Position numbers and translations under genes: made by a program. Source: JACPYM01 sp963699175 (lineage in GTDB: Bacteria; Acidobacteriota; Blastocatellia; RBC074). From it: a stretch of DNA of 64,000 bases. How positions within the stretch are numbered: the first letter of the stretch is position 1; every line of letters begins with the position of its first letter. The stretch is taken from NCBI GenBank assembly GCA_963699175.1, contig OY969418.1:5394001-5458000 (forward strand), written 5' to 3'. The notes under the pieces are model-generated. The model saw only the letters and a list, made by a program, of their open reading frames with translations. It was not told where the DNA came from and did not search any database. This document shows, in pieces, positions 7,449 through 15,694 of the stretch.

Positions 7449-8366
7449 ATGCCCTGGAAACAAGTAAACGGCCAGCTTGAGCTGAGCGGAAATCTGGCGC
7501 AGGTCGCTCAGACGATGGCGCAGTTCATAAACTTGCTCATCTCTTCGATACCCTCTAGCCAAACCACATCTAAGCGAGAACATCATCAGTACTTCATCCT
7601 TTCCTGTGCGCAACGGGCTATGGATTATTGGGGATCTAAAAACGAGTCTCGTCACGCTAGCATATTGACGCAGTTAGCTAATGAAGTGGTCAGTAATCAA
7701 AGACACCCTTTAGATGTCCTCGACTACGTATGCGAAAACGCGACTGTGAATCAGTGTAATCAATGGATGCTTGATACACTCATCCACGAGGTCGGTAGAT
7801 TCAATTTGGGTAAAGAGGCTAATGAGAGGTTCGAGGTTATTCAAGACAAAGACGGTGTTCGGATTGTTCCCGAAGTCAGCCGCGAACAGGAAGAGAATGA
7901 AGAGGACTTTCAAGCAGAGCAGCAAAACGAATATCAAGGTGAGCCGAAGGTAAATGACACTCAAGACAATGAACCTTATTACGACGCTCCTGACCCAGAG
8001 GAAATAACCGGCACAGATAACTTATTGAGAGCAATACTAGCTGAAATACGAACGAATAATAAGAAGCTAGACGTAACAAATAAGAAGCTGGAAGCAATAC
8101 GCTATCTACTTGACTATTTAACTGATGACGATACTAATTTGAATAGTATATATGGCCAGGTGGTACGTATAAGCGGTGCAGACGCACCGCTTAGTAATGG
8201 CGAAGGCTGGAGCTTAGAAGGATTAGGAGATCATATAATCGAAGGAATTATAGGATATGGACATGAAGGGGTAAACTTGAAAGAACTACTCAGTGAAATT
8301 CGGGGGAGAGACGACAGAGATCTGACAGAAATATATGATGAGCTACATGATGATGACGACGATTAA
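7449..8366 (+). CDS. Hypothetical acidic phage protein
   Basis: 305 residues from the ATG at 7449; the in-frame ATG at 7416 lies in the terminator hairpin 7419-7442 and is less likely. The N-terminal 120 residues look globular and helical (QLANEVVSNQRHPLDVLDYV). Residues about 140-185 are a Glu/Gln-rich acidic linker. A helical segment (LLRAILAEIRTNNKKL and following) and a compact region precede a tail of consecutive Asp residues. No enzyme motif is visible. It stands alone between terminators at the border of early and late gene blocks. Function unknown. Confidence 0.6.
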   Translation: MPWKQVNGQLELSGNLAQVAQTMAQFINLLISSIPSSQTTSKREHHQYFILSCAQRAMDYWGSKNESRHASILTQLANEVVSNQRHPLDVLDYVCENATVNQCNQWMLDTLIHEVGRFNLGKEANERFEVIQDKDGVRIVPEVSREQEENEEDFQAEQQNEYQGEPKVNDTQDNEPYYDAPDPEEITGTDNLLRAILAEIRTNNKKLDVTNKKLEAIRYLLDYLTDDDTNLNSIYGQVVRISGADAPLSNGEGWSLEGLGDHIIEGIIGYGHEGVNLKELLSEIRGRDDRDLTEIYDELHDDDDD

Positions 8367-8370
8367 GTAA

Positions 8371-8392
8371 AAGCCCCGCTCTCGCAGGGCTG
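8371..8392. terminator. Shared convergent terminator
   Basis: GCCCCGC then TCTC then GCAGGGC (8374-8391) forms a GC-rich hairpin with one mismatch between the stop codons of the convergent genes at 8366 (+) and 8397 (-). The flanking U-tract is poor on both strands, so efficiency is uncertain. Confidence 0.45.
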
Positions 8393-8396
8393 TCTA

Positions 8397-8966
8397 CTAG
8401 AACGGGATGTCTGAAGTATCAATCTCATTTGGATCAGCTTGCGGCTTGGGTGAATCAGCCACAGCTTTGGCGCTTGCATGACCTGGCTCTTGGTGGTTTT
8501 TTTCTTCAGACCCACCATCTATCTCTCTGATCTTCTTTTGTAATTCTTGAACAGTTGGAGCAGCTTCGACTGCCGCTAGTTCTTCAGGTGTGAGTGGGAC
8601 ACGCTTAGGTGATGGGATTACCGTGTATTTTACTGTAATATCCCCGGCGTTCTCAGTTTGGATGTTGATGTTGTAAGGCATGGGCACTTCTTCAAAAGCG
8701 TAGTCAGGATCAAGCTGTAAATTGCCGATGTCTTTGTAGATTTTGTCAGGCATGAAGTAGGGTTTCACCTTGCCATCTGTGAGGTCTAAAACCTGACACA
8801 GCCATTTGAATGTAGGTTTGCCATTATATTCACCAGGATGAGCCAGACACTCACTAACGAGGCGTATCTTATTTGGCCCTTCTTTAGGCTTAAAATATTC
8901 GCCTTTGTCTAAATTAAATTCTTTCTTCACTTGTTCTCTGTTGGTATTGAAATTAAAGCTAGTCAT
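8397..8966 (-). CDS. ssb: Phage single-stranded DNA-binding protein
   Basis: 189 residues from the ATG at 8966, which has AAAGGA upstream; a start 15 codons earlier has no site. The N-terminal 140 residues are compact and beta-rich with basic and aromatic positions (KIRLVSECLAHPGEYNGK; FKWLCQVLDL), consistent with an OB-fold. The last 45 residues are disordered and acidic and end in DTSDIPF, the tip that SSB proteins use to recruit partner enzymes (DxIPF). SSBs coat single-stranded DNA in replication and recombination. It is the last gene of a three-gene minus-strand operon. The OB-fold is inferred; the C-terminal tip is read directly. Confidence 0.75.
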   Translation of the reverse strand: MTSFNFNTNREQVKKEFNLDKGEYFKPKEGPNKIRLVSECLAHPGEYNGKPTFKWLCQVLDLTDGKVKPYFMPDKIYKDIGNLQLDPDYAFEEVPMPYNINIQTENAGDITVKYTVIPSPKRVPLTPEELAAVEAAPTVQELQKKIREIDGGSEEKNHQEPGHASAKAVADSPKPQADPNEIDTSDIPF

Positions 8967-9031
8967 AGTCGTTTCCTTTAGTCGCTGACAGGTTGCAGGC
9001 ACTGAGTCCACAACCCGCCGAGCGTCAGTGC

Positions 9032-9385
9032 TTAATATTGATTGCGTGCGGCGACGTTATCTACGTACAGCCGCTTATTGATTGCGGACATCATTTTTTC
9101 AATCCGCTTTAGCTCCCATTCGAGAGCCATTTCTTTTCGCCCTTCATCAGTGGCGTTCCAGGTCATTTCTGTTTTTTTGTCGGAGAGTGGCTTTTCTCCG
9201 GCAGCCTGAATGGCTAGCCACTGAGTAGGCTTTTCCAGTTGGATGCGTTTGAGCATTTGAGCGTAAAACGAATACCAGCCGGAAAGTTGTGTATATGTCT
9301 TTGCCAGATCAGGCGGTGATAGGTCTTCGTTCTTCAACTCATCCGTGATCTGGTCAATGGTACTGTCTCTTTTGCAGAGGGTCAT
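9032..9385 (-). CDS. Hypothetical phage protein in SSB operon
   Basis: 117 residues, mostly helical and charged (LAKTYTQLSGWYSFYAQML; EWELKRIEKMMSAINKRL). It starts inside the end of the upstream 72-residue gene with a four-base overlap and is followed after 65 bases by ssb. Small helical proteins beside phage SSB genes often take part in replication or recombination, but no family is recognised here. Confidence 0.6.
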   Translation of the reverse strand: MTLCKRDSTIDQITDELKNEDLSPPDLAKTYTQLSGWYSFYAQMLKRIQLEKPTQWLAIQAAGEKPLSDKKTEMTWNATDEGRKEMALEWELKRIEKMMSAINKRLYVDNVAARNQY

Positions 9386-9600
9386 TGATTCACTTGGCTT
9401 TCTCCCCCCTGTTTCGACCTTTCTTGAATTAAGAGGTATAGAGCGCAGCCCGTAGGCTCGGTGTAGATCAGCCCTGGAGAATCCGAGAAACGCGAGCTTT
9501 TACGAGTGTGATGGAAAGAGCCAGTATGCCTTTTCAATATGCGTCTGGCTTCTTCAAATCCGGCTGGGATCACGGATGGATGGAGGGAACACCGAGTCAT
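9382..9600 (-). CDS. Small hypothetical phage protein, first gene of SSB operon
   Basis: 72 residues, no recognised family; basic N-terminal half with several His/Arg residues. It is supported mainly by the ATGA overlap with the next gene. No clear ribosome-binding site is visible upstream, and the palindrome GCTCTATAGAGC lies at 9607-9618, just before the start, where an operator would be expected. Confidence 0.4.
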   Translation of the reverse strand: MTRCSLHPSVIPAGFEEARRILKRHTGSFHHTRKSSRFSDSPGLIYTEPTGCALYLLIQERSKQGGESQVNQ

Positions 9601-9606
9601 TTTTTC

Positions 9607-9618
9607 GCTCTATAGAGC
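9607..9618. promoter_or_regulatory. Palindromic operator candidate
   Basis: GCTCTATAGAGC is a perfect 12-bp palindrome 7 bases upstream of the minus-strand SSB operon and in the 271-bp gap that separates it from the divergent cassette at 9872. Its position fits a repressor site for the operon; the regulator is not identified. The rest of the gap holds no gene and should carry both divergent promoters. Confidence 0.35.
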
Positions 9619-9871
9619 CTTAATTACCTTCAGCATAGCAGTTCTAATGATTCTCGCAAGTGGTTTGTCCACAAGGCGTTTACCATTAATCAGGACATAA
9701 ATCACGGTCGGCTAAATTGATGGCAAATAATGGGATTCTCTTGTCTTTCGCAACAGTTCGCCATAGACTGCGCACGCTCGCAAACACTTTGTATTCTGAT
9801 TCATAGCTTTGCTAAGATGCTGCCAGCATAGCCTTAATTTTGGTGTGCGCGGTTTGAGATAAAGGTCAACA

Positions 9872-10957
9872 ATGAAGACAATTGAGAATAAACCAGTTGA
9901 TCAATTGACGTTTGATCCCGAAAACCCGCGCCTACCATCAACGCTTGATAAGCGCGACGAACGAAAAGTATTAGAATGGATGCTCCGAGACGCGACCATC
10001 ACGGAGCTTATGGGTTCTATAGGAGAGACTGGCTATTTTCCAGCCGAACCGATGCTTGTGGTCGGCCCAAACCGGAAAAATCTTTATGAAGTTGTCGAAG
10101 GAAATCGCCGCCTTTGTGCGATTAAGCTGCTCCTTCATCCAGACTTAGCCCCCGTTAGAAAGAGATCAGTTCAGACAATTAGCGCAGAGGCAAAGCATCA
10201 CCCGTCGGAAGTCCCAGTCATCACATATAGAGACCGACGTGAAATCCTTGATTATTTAGGGTATCGCCATATCACAGGCATCAAAGAGTGGGACCCGTTA
10301 GCTAAAGCTCGCTACGTAGAACAGCTTTGGCAAAATATGAGTCATATAAAGGCTAGTGACCGGTTCCAGGCAATAGCAAAGACAATCGGAAGTCGGGCGG
10401 ATTATGTCGCGCGACTCCTTACCGGGTTGAATGTTTACGAGAAGATTGCACAAGAAGACTTCTTCGATATTAAAAATCTCACCGAGGAATCTATAGACTT
10501 TTCAGTTTTAACCACGGCTTTGAATTACAACTCCATTGTGGAATTTACCGGAATGGAAAGCGCCAGTGACCCTTCCTTAAAGGGATTGAAAAAAAAGAAC
10601 CTTAAGTATTTAACTTCTTGGCTGTTTGAGGTGCAGAGTGATGGGAAGACGACTCGATTAGGTGAGTCGAGAAACCTGAAATTACTGAGCGCCGTCGTCA
10701 GTAGTCCCAAAGCACTATCATCGTTAATTACGGGTGCGCCATTAAAAGAAGCATTCTTACAGGCCCAAGAGCCTACGGATATATTTCGGACATCAATTAA
10801 CACCGCTAAAACTCAACTTCATACCGCACGTGAGTATAGCCACTTGGCGGATAAAGCCTCAGAAGCTGACGCTAGCACTTTGGGTGAAATTAACAAGCTG
10901 TCGCGTGACCTTAAATCCATACTCGACAACCGGCTCAAAGGAGAAGAGGAAGCGTAA
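9872..10957 (+). CDS. ParB/Srx-domain protein, first gene of R-M-like cassette
   Basis: 361 residues. The N-terminal 110 residues match the ParB-N/sulfiredoxin fold: an opening strand with FDPENPRLP (14-22), and the signature VVEGNRRLCAIKLL (74-87), the phosphate-binding ExNRR motif of ParB-like domains. The rest is helical (KASDRFQAIAKTIGSRADYV resembles an HTH at about 150-170). Chromosome-partition ParBs use this domain as a CTPase; many mobile-element versions have other roles, including nuclease or DNA-modification partners. Here it leads an apparent four-gene operon with a PD-(D/E)XK-like protein, a C5 methyltransferase and Vsr, so a role in restriction or defence is inferred. Confidence 0.7.
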   Translation: MKTIENKPVDQLTFDPENPRLPSTLDKRDERKVLEWMLRDATITELMGSIGETGYFPAEPMLVVGPNRKNLYEVVEGNRRLCAIKLLLHPDLAPVRKRSVQTISAEAKHHPSEVPVITYRDRREILDYLGYRHITGIKEWDPLAKARYVEQLWQNMSHIKASDRFQAIAKTIGSRADYVARLLTGLNVYEKIAQEDFFDIKNLTEESIDFSVLTTALNYNSIVEFTGMESASDPSLKGLKKKNLKYLTSWLFEVQSDGKTTRLGESRNLKLLSAVVSSPKALSSLITGAPLKEAFLQAQEPTDIFRTSINTAKTQLHTAREYSHLADKASEADASTLGEINKLSRDLKSILDNRLKGEEEA

Positions 10958-10970
10958 TTTATATTGCATC

Positions 10971-12026
10971 ATGTCGAAACCCTCTATACCTCTAGCTGAA
11001 CTTGAGAAGCTTCCTTCCAAGCCACTATTCGATTCGTATGTCTGGGTAGACTATATCGAGCTACTATGTTTATTTAATATTGACCAGGAATTATCGAAGG
11101 CAGACGTAGCTGACCGCTACAAAGAACGCAAAGGATTGGGTGAGGGTATAAGTACACCTCAGTCCGAAGATTTGGAACTAGAAGGAGAAACGGAAGACGA
11201 AACTGCCTGTGAACAAATAAACTCTGACGAAAATATTTCAAACGCAGAGCGTAACGACAAAAAGGCATTGAGAGTGGAAGACTGGTTTCGCCACCTTCAA
11301 TTTAGAGAGCAGGCTTTTGGTGATTACTATCCTTTTTCCCTCTCACAAACCCAAGACGTATTACAAGTAAAGAGGCCTCTGACATTAAAACGCAAGTTCT
11401 ATATTTCTTTGTTGCTCTCCTCCAACTTAACTTACTTCAAAAAATACGAGTCAAAGCTTACAAGCAGTTTTGAGCTACTCAGTAAAAGGGTATTGGAAAA
11501 AACATTACCAATAACTGCTAAAGTCCATGTATTTGGTAGCAACCCCATACACCGCCACGGACGATACCAAGGGAATCTCTGGCAAAAAATCAACCTACTT
11601 GCCAAAGACTTGTATGAACACATCAATGCCGATGTTACAGAGGAAGACTTCTCACCACAAGATACAGGCGACCAGGGATTAGATGTTGTTGCGTGGTTCC
11701 CGTTTGGCGATGAAGTGTCACCTCTCTTAGTTGTGTTTGGACAGTCTGCTTGTACAGATAAGTGGGTTGCCAAGCAGCGTTCATCTAGCTATGAGGTTTG
11801 GAAACAAGTCATCAGCTTAAAAGCATTGCCGCATAACATGTGTTTTATACCGTTTTGCTATCGTAAGGTGGATGGAACCTGGCATAGCCCACACAAGGTT
11901 GCAAGTGTACTCGTTGACCGCCTTAGATTTAGGCATGTTCTACGAGATGATCTGAATTTTTGGAAGTTATTACCCTCATATAAGGTGGTTGACGAATTAC
12001 TTGGTAAACGACAGTCCATTTTTTAA
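10971..12026 (+). CDS. PD-(D/E)XK-like protein, putative restriction component
   Basis: 351 residues from the ATG at 10971; an upstream in-frame extension would overlap the ParB-like gene by over 120 bases and is rejected. A Glu/Asp-rich linker lies at about 65-95. Residues 233-264 carry GDQGLDVVAW (D238) and, 15 residues on, LLVVFGQSACTDKW (Q258, K264). This spacing of an Asp, then a hydrophobic strand with Gln-x-Ala, fits the core of a diverged PD-(D/E)XK nuclease, with Q in place of the usual D/E. It lies 13 bases after the ParB-like gene and 62 before the methyltransferase. Restriction partner is the likeliest role; inactive or regulatory variants are possible. Confidence 0.6.
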   Translation: MSKPSIPLAELEKLPSKPLFDSYVWVDYIELLCLFNIDQELSKADVADRYKERKGLGEGISTPQSEDLELEGETEDETACEQINSDENISNAERNDKKALRVEDWFRHLQFREQAFGDYYPFSLSQTQDVLQVKRPLTLKRKFYISLLLSSNLTYFKKYESKLTSSFELLSKRVLEKTLPITAKVHVFGSNPIHRHGRYQGNLWQKINLLAKDLYEHINADVTEEDFSPQDTGDQGLDVVAWFPFGDEVSPLLVVFGQSACTDKWVAKQRSSSYEVWKQVISLKALPHNMCFIPFCYRKVDGTWHSPHKVASVLVDRLRFRHVLRDDLNFWKLLPSYKVVDELLGKRQSIF

Positions 12027-12088
12027 CTGGCCAACCAACAGATGCTTTGCTATATTCCGCTGGAAATCTTCAAATCGGGAGCATGTAG

Positions 12089-13063
12089 ATGGACAATAGA
12101 TTGACTGCGGTTTCTTTGTTTTCTGGTTGCGGAGGGTTTGATTATGGTGCCCAGCAGGCTGGGGTAGAAATCATTTGGGCAAATGACATTGACCCCCATG
12201 CAGCGGCGGCATATCAGTCCATCTTTCCAGATGTCGAATTTACTCTCGACGATATTCGCAACATAAAGACCTTTCCACAAGCAGATATTTTGATTGGCTG
12301 CTATCCCTGTACAGGATTTAGCCTCGCTGCCCGGCGTCGTTGGCGCAATGAAAAAGTAAGGAGCTTGAAGAAAAACCAGGGTAATTACTTATACCGGGAA
12401 TTTCTACGTGCTTTGAAACAAATCCAACCCAAATTTCTGTTTGTTGAAAATGTACCTGGCATGCTAACGGCTGAGGATGGATGGTTTCTGAAGCAGCAAC
12501 TTAGGGGATTTCGCAGACGGCACTATAAGACAGCTTATCAATTATTACTGGCCAGTAACTACGGAGTTGCACAGTCCAGAAAAAGAATATTTATTGTTGG
12601 TGTAAGAGATGACGTAAAGGATTTTAAGTATATTTTCCCTGCTCCAACCCACGGCCCGGAGGCAAATACTCCATACAATAACTTACGAAATGTAATTGGG
12701 AATATGGAAGAATGGCCAGAAGGCGAATATTTGGATTATAAATTCCACGGGCATTATTTAACAAGAAACCGTAAGCGAGATTGGAAAGAGCCTAGTTATA
12801 CAATCGTTGCCGATGCCCAACACGTACCTCTTCATCCAATGGGTAGGCCAATGAAATTTATCAAGAAGGATACTTGGGAGCTACAAGGCAGGAAAAACCG
12901 TCGTTTGTCATGGCGTGAGTGCGCTGCCATTCAGGGCTTGCCCGCCGAAGCTGTACCATCAGGGAGCTTAGAGCAAATATACCGCGTCATTGGTAATGCT
13001 GTCCCACCAGCCTTCGGCAAAGCCCTGCTAGAGCCAATAATACAGGCTGAAAGTGTGGTATGA
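12089..13063 (+). CDS. DNA (cytosine-5) methyltransferase
   Basis: 324 residues with the ordered C5-methyltransferase motifs: I LFSGCGGFDYG (10-20, AdoMet binding), IV GCYPCTGFS with catalytic Cys74, VI ENVPG (120-124), VIII QSRKRIFIVG (about 165), a short target-recognition region, and X GNAVPPAFGKAL near the end. The enzyme methylates cytosine in a short DNA target using AdoMet. The usual PCQ of motif IV is PCT, a tolerated variant. Its stop overlaps vsr by four bases. In the prophage it may protect phage DNA, or be the modification half of a restriction cassette with the two upstream genes. Target sequence cannot be read. Confidence 0.92.
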   Translation: MDNRLTAVSLFSGCGGFDYGAQQAGVEIIWANDIDPHAAAAYQSIFPDVEFTLDDIRNIKTFPQADILIGCYPCTGFSLAARRRWRNEKVRSLKKNQGNYLYREFLRALKQIQPKFLFVENVPGMLTAEDGWFLKQQLRGFRRRHYKTAYQLLLASNYGVAQSRKRIFIVGVRDDVKDFKYIFPAPTHGPEANTPYNNLRNVIGNMEEWPEGEYLDYKFHGHYLTRNRKRDWKEPSYTIVADAQHVPLHPMGRPMKFIKKDTWELQGRKNRRLSWRECAAIQGLPAEAVPSGSLEQIYRVIGNAVPPAFGKALLEPIIQAESVV

Positions 13064-13515
13064 GTAAGGCTCCGAATTTCAATAAATTCCGTCCGTCTTC
13101 AGAAAAAGCCAGCCGACATCTTTCACGAATCAAATCAACAGATACAAAGGCAGAAGTTTTACTAAGAAGCACTCTTTGGCAATTGGGATTCCGCTTTCGC
13201 AAAAATGTGCGTAACTTACCAGGCAAGCCAGATATTGTTTTCCCGAAAGAACGTGTGGCTGTTTTTTGCGATGGAGATTTTTGGCACGGCAGGAATTGGC
13301 AGACGGATAAAAAGAGACTTCGTAAAGGGCCAAATGCGCCATATTGGGTGGCTAAAATCAAAGCTAATATCGAGCGAGACAAGCGTTACGATAGCGATTT
13401 AAGCAAGCTTGGGTGGCTTACTATACGTTTGTGGGACTCTGATATTCGTGCTGATCCCCATCAAGCAGCAAAAAGGATTTCTGATATTGTTATGTTGAGG
13501 CGCAGGAAAGATTGA
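13060..13515 (+). CDS. vsr: Very short patch repair endonuclease (Vsr)
   Basis: 151 residues, normal length. The Vsr core is present: LPGKPDIVFP with D58 as metal ligand, then AVFCDGDFWHG (68-77) with the conserved Asp and His, and a C-terminal RLWDSDI strand. Vsr nicks beside T:G mismatches that arise when 5-methylcytosine deaminates in the target of its partner methyltransferase. The ATGA overlap with the C5 methyltransferase shows the two are co-translated, so it should act on that enzyme's sites. It closes the four-gene cassette. Confidence 0.92.
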   Translation: MSKAPNFNKFRPSSEKASRHLSRIKSTDTKAEVLLRSTLWQLGFRFRKNVRNLPGKPDIVFPKERVAVFCDGDFWHGRNWQTDKKRLRKGPNAPYWVAKIKANIERDKRYDSDLSKLGWLTIRLWDSDIRADPHQAAKRISDIVMLRRRKD

Positions 13516-13601
13516 TTTTTGATAGCACTTTCACTAATTCATAGTTATACTCCATTCGCAGACCAAGCGGTTTGCATAGTAATTGAGTTATCGTAACAGG
13601 G

Positions 13602-13634
13602 GCCAGCATCAATACCGGGGTGCTGGTCTTTGTG
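13602..13634 (+). terminator. Weak terminator after vsr
   Basis: CCAGCA and TGCTGG form a 6-bp stem across a 12-base loop (about 13602-13625), followed by TCTTTGTGCTTT. The T-rich tract is imperfect, so this is only a candidate end for the methyltransferase-vsr transcript. Confidence 0.35.
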
Positions 13635-13670
13635 CTTTCAACAGCAACTTTGCACAAACTGCTTGGCGTT

Positions 13671-13862
13671 CTACGCGACGCTTTCGCCGACGTTCTCATC
13701 AATCCATTCGCGGATTGCGCGCTCCATTAGGTTGGTCAGTTTGAGACTTGTCCAAGGCCCCAAGTCACCGGTTTTCGCTTCCGGGAATTCAGTGGCAACT
13801 GCCGCCCAGAACGCTTCTTCAGCTTTGCTGGCCACCAGCTTGATTCGTTCCTCGTCTATCAT
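13671..13862 (-). CDS. Small hypothetical phage protein
   Basis: 63 residues from the ATG at 13862, which follows GGAGG with 4-5 bases between; an ATG four codons earlier overlaps that site and is less likely. The product is acidic and helical (EERIKLVASKAEEAFWAAVA, then LKLTNLMERAIREWIDE). No family recognised. It is transcribed against its neighbours and converges with vsr. Confidence 0.5.
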   Translation of the reverse strand: MIDEERIKLVASKAEEAFWAAVATEFPEAKTGDLGPWTSLKLTNLMERAIREWIDENVGESVA

Positions 13863-13976
13863 ATAAACCTCCATCAGATTGATTGCTAAATTGCGATTCC
13901 CCTACCAAATATAGAAACGACTACAAATTCAAACATTGACCGCATTAGCACACAAATATCCTGGCACAAAATTAAA

Positions 13977-13996
13977 GGGGAGCTTTTCAGCTCCCC
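13977..13996 (-). terminator. Perfect hairpin, minus-strand terminator-like
   Basis: GGGGAGCT and AGCTCCCC form an 8-bp perfect stem around a 4-base loop. Read on the minus strand it is followed by TTTAATTTTG, a T-rich tract. The 279-bp gap in which it lies (13863-14141) has no other gene-like feature. No minus-strand gene precedes it, so its role is unclear. Confidence 0.4.
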
Positions 13997-14162
13997 GATT
14001 TCTGCCAGGTCCTCAGCCATTAGGGTATTTCCCTGGCGAGTTGAGCAGAATATAAATAAGCAGCCGGATTTTGTAAAGCCCAGGACATATTAAGTTTAGC
14101 CTTGACCCTCAGCCAACGTAAGATTAGAATCTCGCACCCTGGTGCCCCAAACTAGGAGTTCT

Positions 14163-14474
14163 ATGTATAAGAGAGCCTGCAAGTTTTTGGTGGCACATCC
14201 AGGCGTAGCAAAAAGAATCAGAGTTGAACCTGATCTTCCCTCATTTCAGCCGAAGAAAAAGACGAAAAGGATCAAACCCAAAAAAGCTCAATCTAAAAGC
14301 AATGAGCCAGCCAAGCTTATCAAGGTGCCAAATCCGAACCGTAAGCAAGTGGTAAAACCCACCGCCGCGCCTAAAACTACTCCACCTAGAATTGAGCCAA
14401 CGGTTATCAGAATAATAAAACTGAACGTGCCTAAATCTGCTCTGCAACCAACTGAACAAGGAAAAAAACTATGA
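14163..14474 (+). CDS. Lys/Pro-rich basic phage protein
   Basis: 103 residues from the ATG at 14163, chosen over an ATG seven codons upstream because AGGAG lies 4 bases before it. After a short globular-looking N-terminus the product is a low-complexity, strongly basic chain (KKKTKRIKPKKAQSKSN, then Pro/Thr/Lys-rich). It resembles disordered nucleic-acid-binding tails. It overlaps the next gene by ATGA, so the two probably act together. Confidence 0.5.
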   Translation: MYKRACKFLVAHPGVAKRIRVEPDLPSFQPKKKTKRIKPKKAQSKSNEPAKLIKVPNPNRKQVVKPTAAPKTTPPRIEPTVIRIIKLNVPKSALQPTEQGKKL

Positions 14475-14971
14475 AAATCAATGACGACCATCTGTATCAC
14501 GGTGCTGCTTTAACCCAAATTGCAGAACATCGGTTGTTCACCGCCATAAACTCATTCAAACTCAAGTATGGTGTTTCCAGAAGCGCATTCAAGATCAACG
14601 ATGAAATAGGAGTTTACCTAAAGTACGCAACTAACCATGTTGGCCGTCACAGAGAATATCCTTTCACATTTAAGCAAGAGCATTTAGATGAACTCAAAGA
14701 AATTAGGACAAAGTGTAAGAGGGTTTTTTGTGCCTTAGTGTGCGTCAAAGATAGGCAAATCTGCTGTCTTCCCTACGCTGATCTGATGCGAATGGTTGCA
14801 AGTAGGGAAAGCGCGATAGGGTGGCCGGAGGATCAATATGTCGTTTTAGCTTCGTTGCCCGAAAATAGCCGTTTTCGCGTATACGTTAATAAGCCCGGCG
14901 TGAAAAACACCATTCTTGGCGACGCCTTGATAATAGCCAGAAACTGTTTCCCAGATAAGATATTCGAATAA
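14471..14971 (+). CDS. Hypothetical phage protein
   Basis: 166 residues, family not recognised. It looks like a single alpha/beta domain: an N-terminal helix with HGAALTQIAEH, a central EYPFTFKQEHLDELKEI, then VFCALVCVKDRQICCLPYADL, a pair of strands with several Cys and a conserved-looking DRQICCLPY. It starts inside the stop of the basic protein upstream (ATGA). It is followed by a long gene-poor regulatory stretch. Confidence 0.6.
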   Translation: MKINDDHLYHGAALTQIAEHRLFTAINSFKLKYGVSRSAFKINDEIGVYLKYATNHVGRHREYPFTFKQEHLDELKEIRTKCKRVFCALVCVKDRQICCLPYADLMRMVASRESAIGWPEDQYVVLASLPENSRFRVYVNKPGVKNTILGDALIIARNCFPDKIFE

Positions 14972-15062
14972 AACAGCAGCCTAGACTTTATCCACAGCCC
15001 CATCATGGACAGCCTCAGCCAGGGTTGCTACGATAAAAATACCAATGAACAAATAAACAAAA

Positions 15063-15117
15063 GACACCTTCCAAAAACTCTCGCTTCACACTCGGAAGGT
15101 GTCGGCGGGAGTTTTTT
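15063..15117 (+). promoter_or_regulatory. Two mutually exclusive hairpins (switch-like terminator)
   Basis: Segment A GACACCTTCC (15063-15072) pairs perfectly with GGAAGGTGTC (15094-15103). Segment B, directly after A (15073-15084), pairs over 12 bp with 15105-15116, with one G-U pair, and ends in six T. The order A-B-A'-B' with almost no linker between A and B makes it sterically hard to form both, so the B stem would act as a terminator and the A stem as its rival. This is the geometry of an attenuator; the signal it would sense is unknown. Confidence 0.5.
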
Positions 15118-15441
15118 CATGCGGTTTCACAATTCAGCTAAACGTGTGATTCAGGTTTTCCGCACGCTAAATAGGATAAATCTGGGCGCTGTGTTTCGTT
15201 CTCTCTGCACAGGTGCCGCACTCTAAATAGCCGTGAGTCTAGGCGAATGACAATCCGGCGAGCCTATAAGAGTAACGGCGCTTGTTCAGAACGAATGAAA
15301 ACCACCCTCACAGCAAGGCCACAACTTCTGCCACAGGTCAGAGAGTCCAGATTAGCTGATACATCAAGGAGCCTAAGAAATGCTAGGGATACTAGCAGAG
15401 TAGAAGGGTGGAGTGTGTCTACAAATCAAGGAATGGAGGCT

Positions 15442-15484
15442 AAGCAATATTGCTTTTACGCAATAATCATTGCTTATATGCAAT
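15442..15484. promoter_or_regulatory. Cluster of GCAAT/ATTGC half-sites
   Basis: Five half-sites alternate in orientation: the perfect palindrome AAGCAATATTGCTT (15442-15455), a spaced pair GCAAT/ATTGC (15460-15473) and a further GCAAT (15480-15484). They lie just before AAGGAGG (15485-15491). Spacing and alternation fit a multi-site operator for a dimeric phage regulator. Confidence 0.4.
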
Positions 15485-15694
15485 AAGGAGGTTTTTTTGA
15501 GAGACGCTACCAATGTCAGACAAATGTATGACACTGTCTGACAGGAATGACTTTTTTTTGTTAGTGTAGCCGCGAACCCGCCCCTTCAGAGATACAAACA
15601 GCCGCTTTATGTGAGGCAAACTCTTCTCAGCAGCCTTATAAACCAGCCCTGTAAGAACGCCCGTGATAATTTTGTCGGGATCAATCCAGTCCAT
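15467..15694 (-). CDS. Possible small protein, uncertain
   Basis: 75-residue frame starting MDWIDPDKIITGVLTGLVYK, with an amphipathic helix and a basic centre (KRLFVSLKGRVRGYTNKKK). The N-terminal half looks protein-like. Against it, there is no clear ribosome-binding site and its 3' end runs through the inverted repeat at 15514-15543 and the GCAAT cluster. Listed with low confidence. Confidence 0.3.
   Translation of the reverse strand: MDWIDPDKIITGVLTGLVYKAAEKSLPHIKRLFVSLKGRVRGYTNKKKSFLSDSVIHLSDIGSVSQKNLLIAYKQ
15514..15556 (+). terminator. Inverted repeat followed by T-tract
   Basis: TGTCAGACA (15514-15522) and TGTCTGACA (15535-15543) pair perfectly over 9 bp around a 12-base loop. A tract of eight T follows a few bases later (from about 15552). 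The gap between stem and T-tract is longer than ideal, so it could be an operator instead. Confidence 0.4.

Noticed and set aside
15063..15117. H-type pseudoknot from the A-B-A'-B' order.
   Set aside because: Loop 1 has no bases and loop 3 has one or two, too short to cross 10-12 bp stems; an alternative-stem switch is more likely.
15005..15226. 73-residue frame starting MDSLSQGCYDKN.
   Set aside because: No ribosome-binding site and it runs across the competing hairpins.
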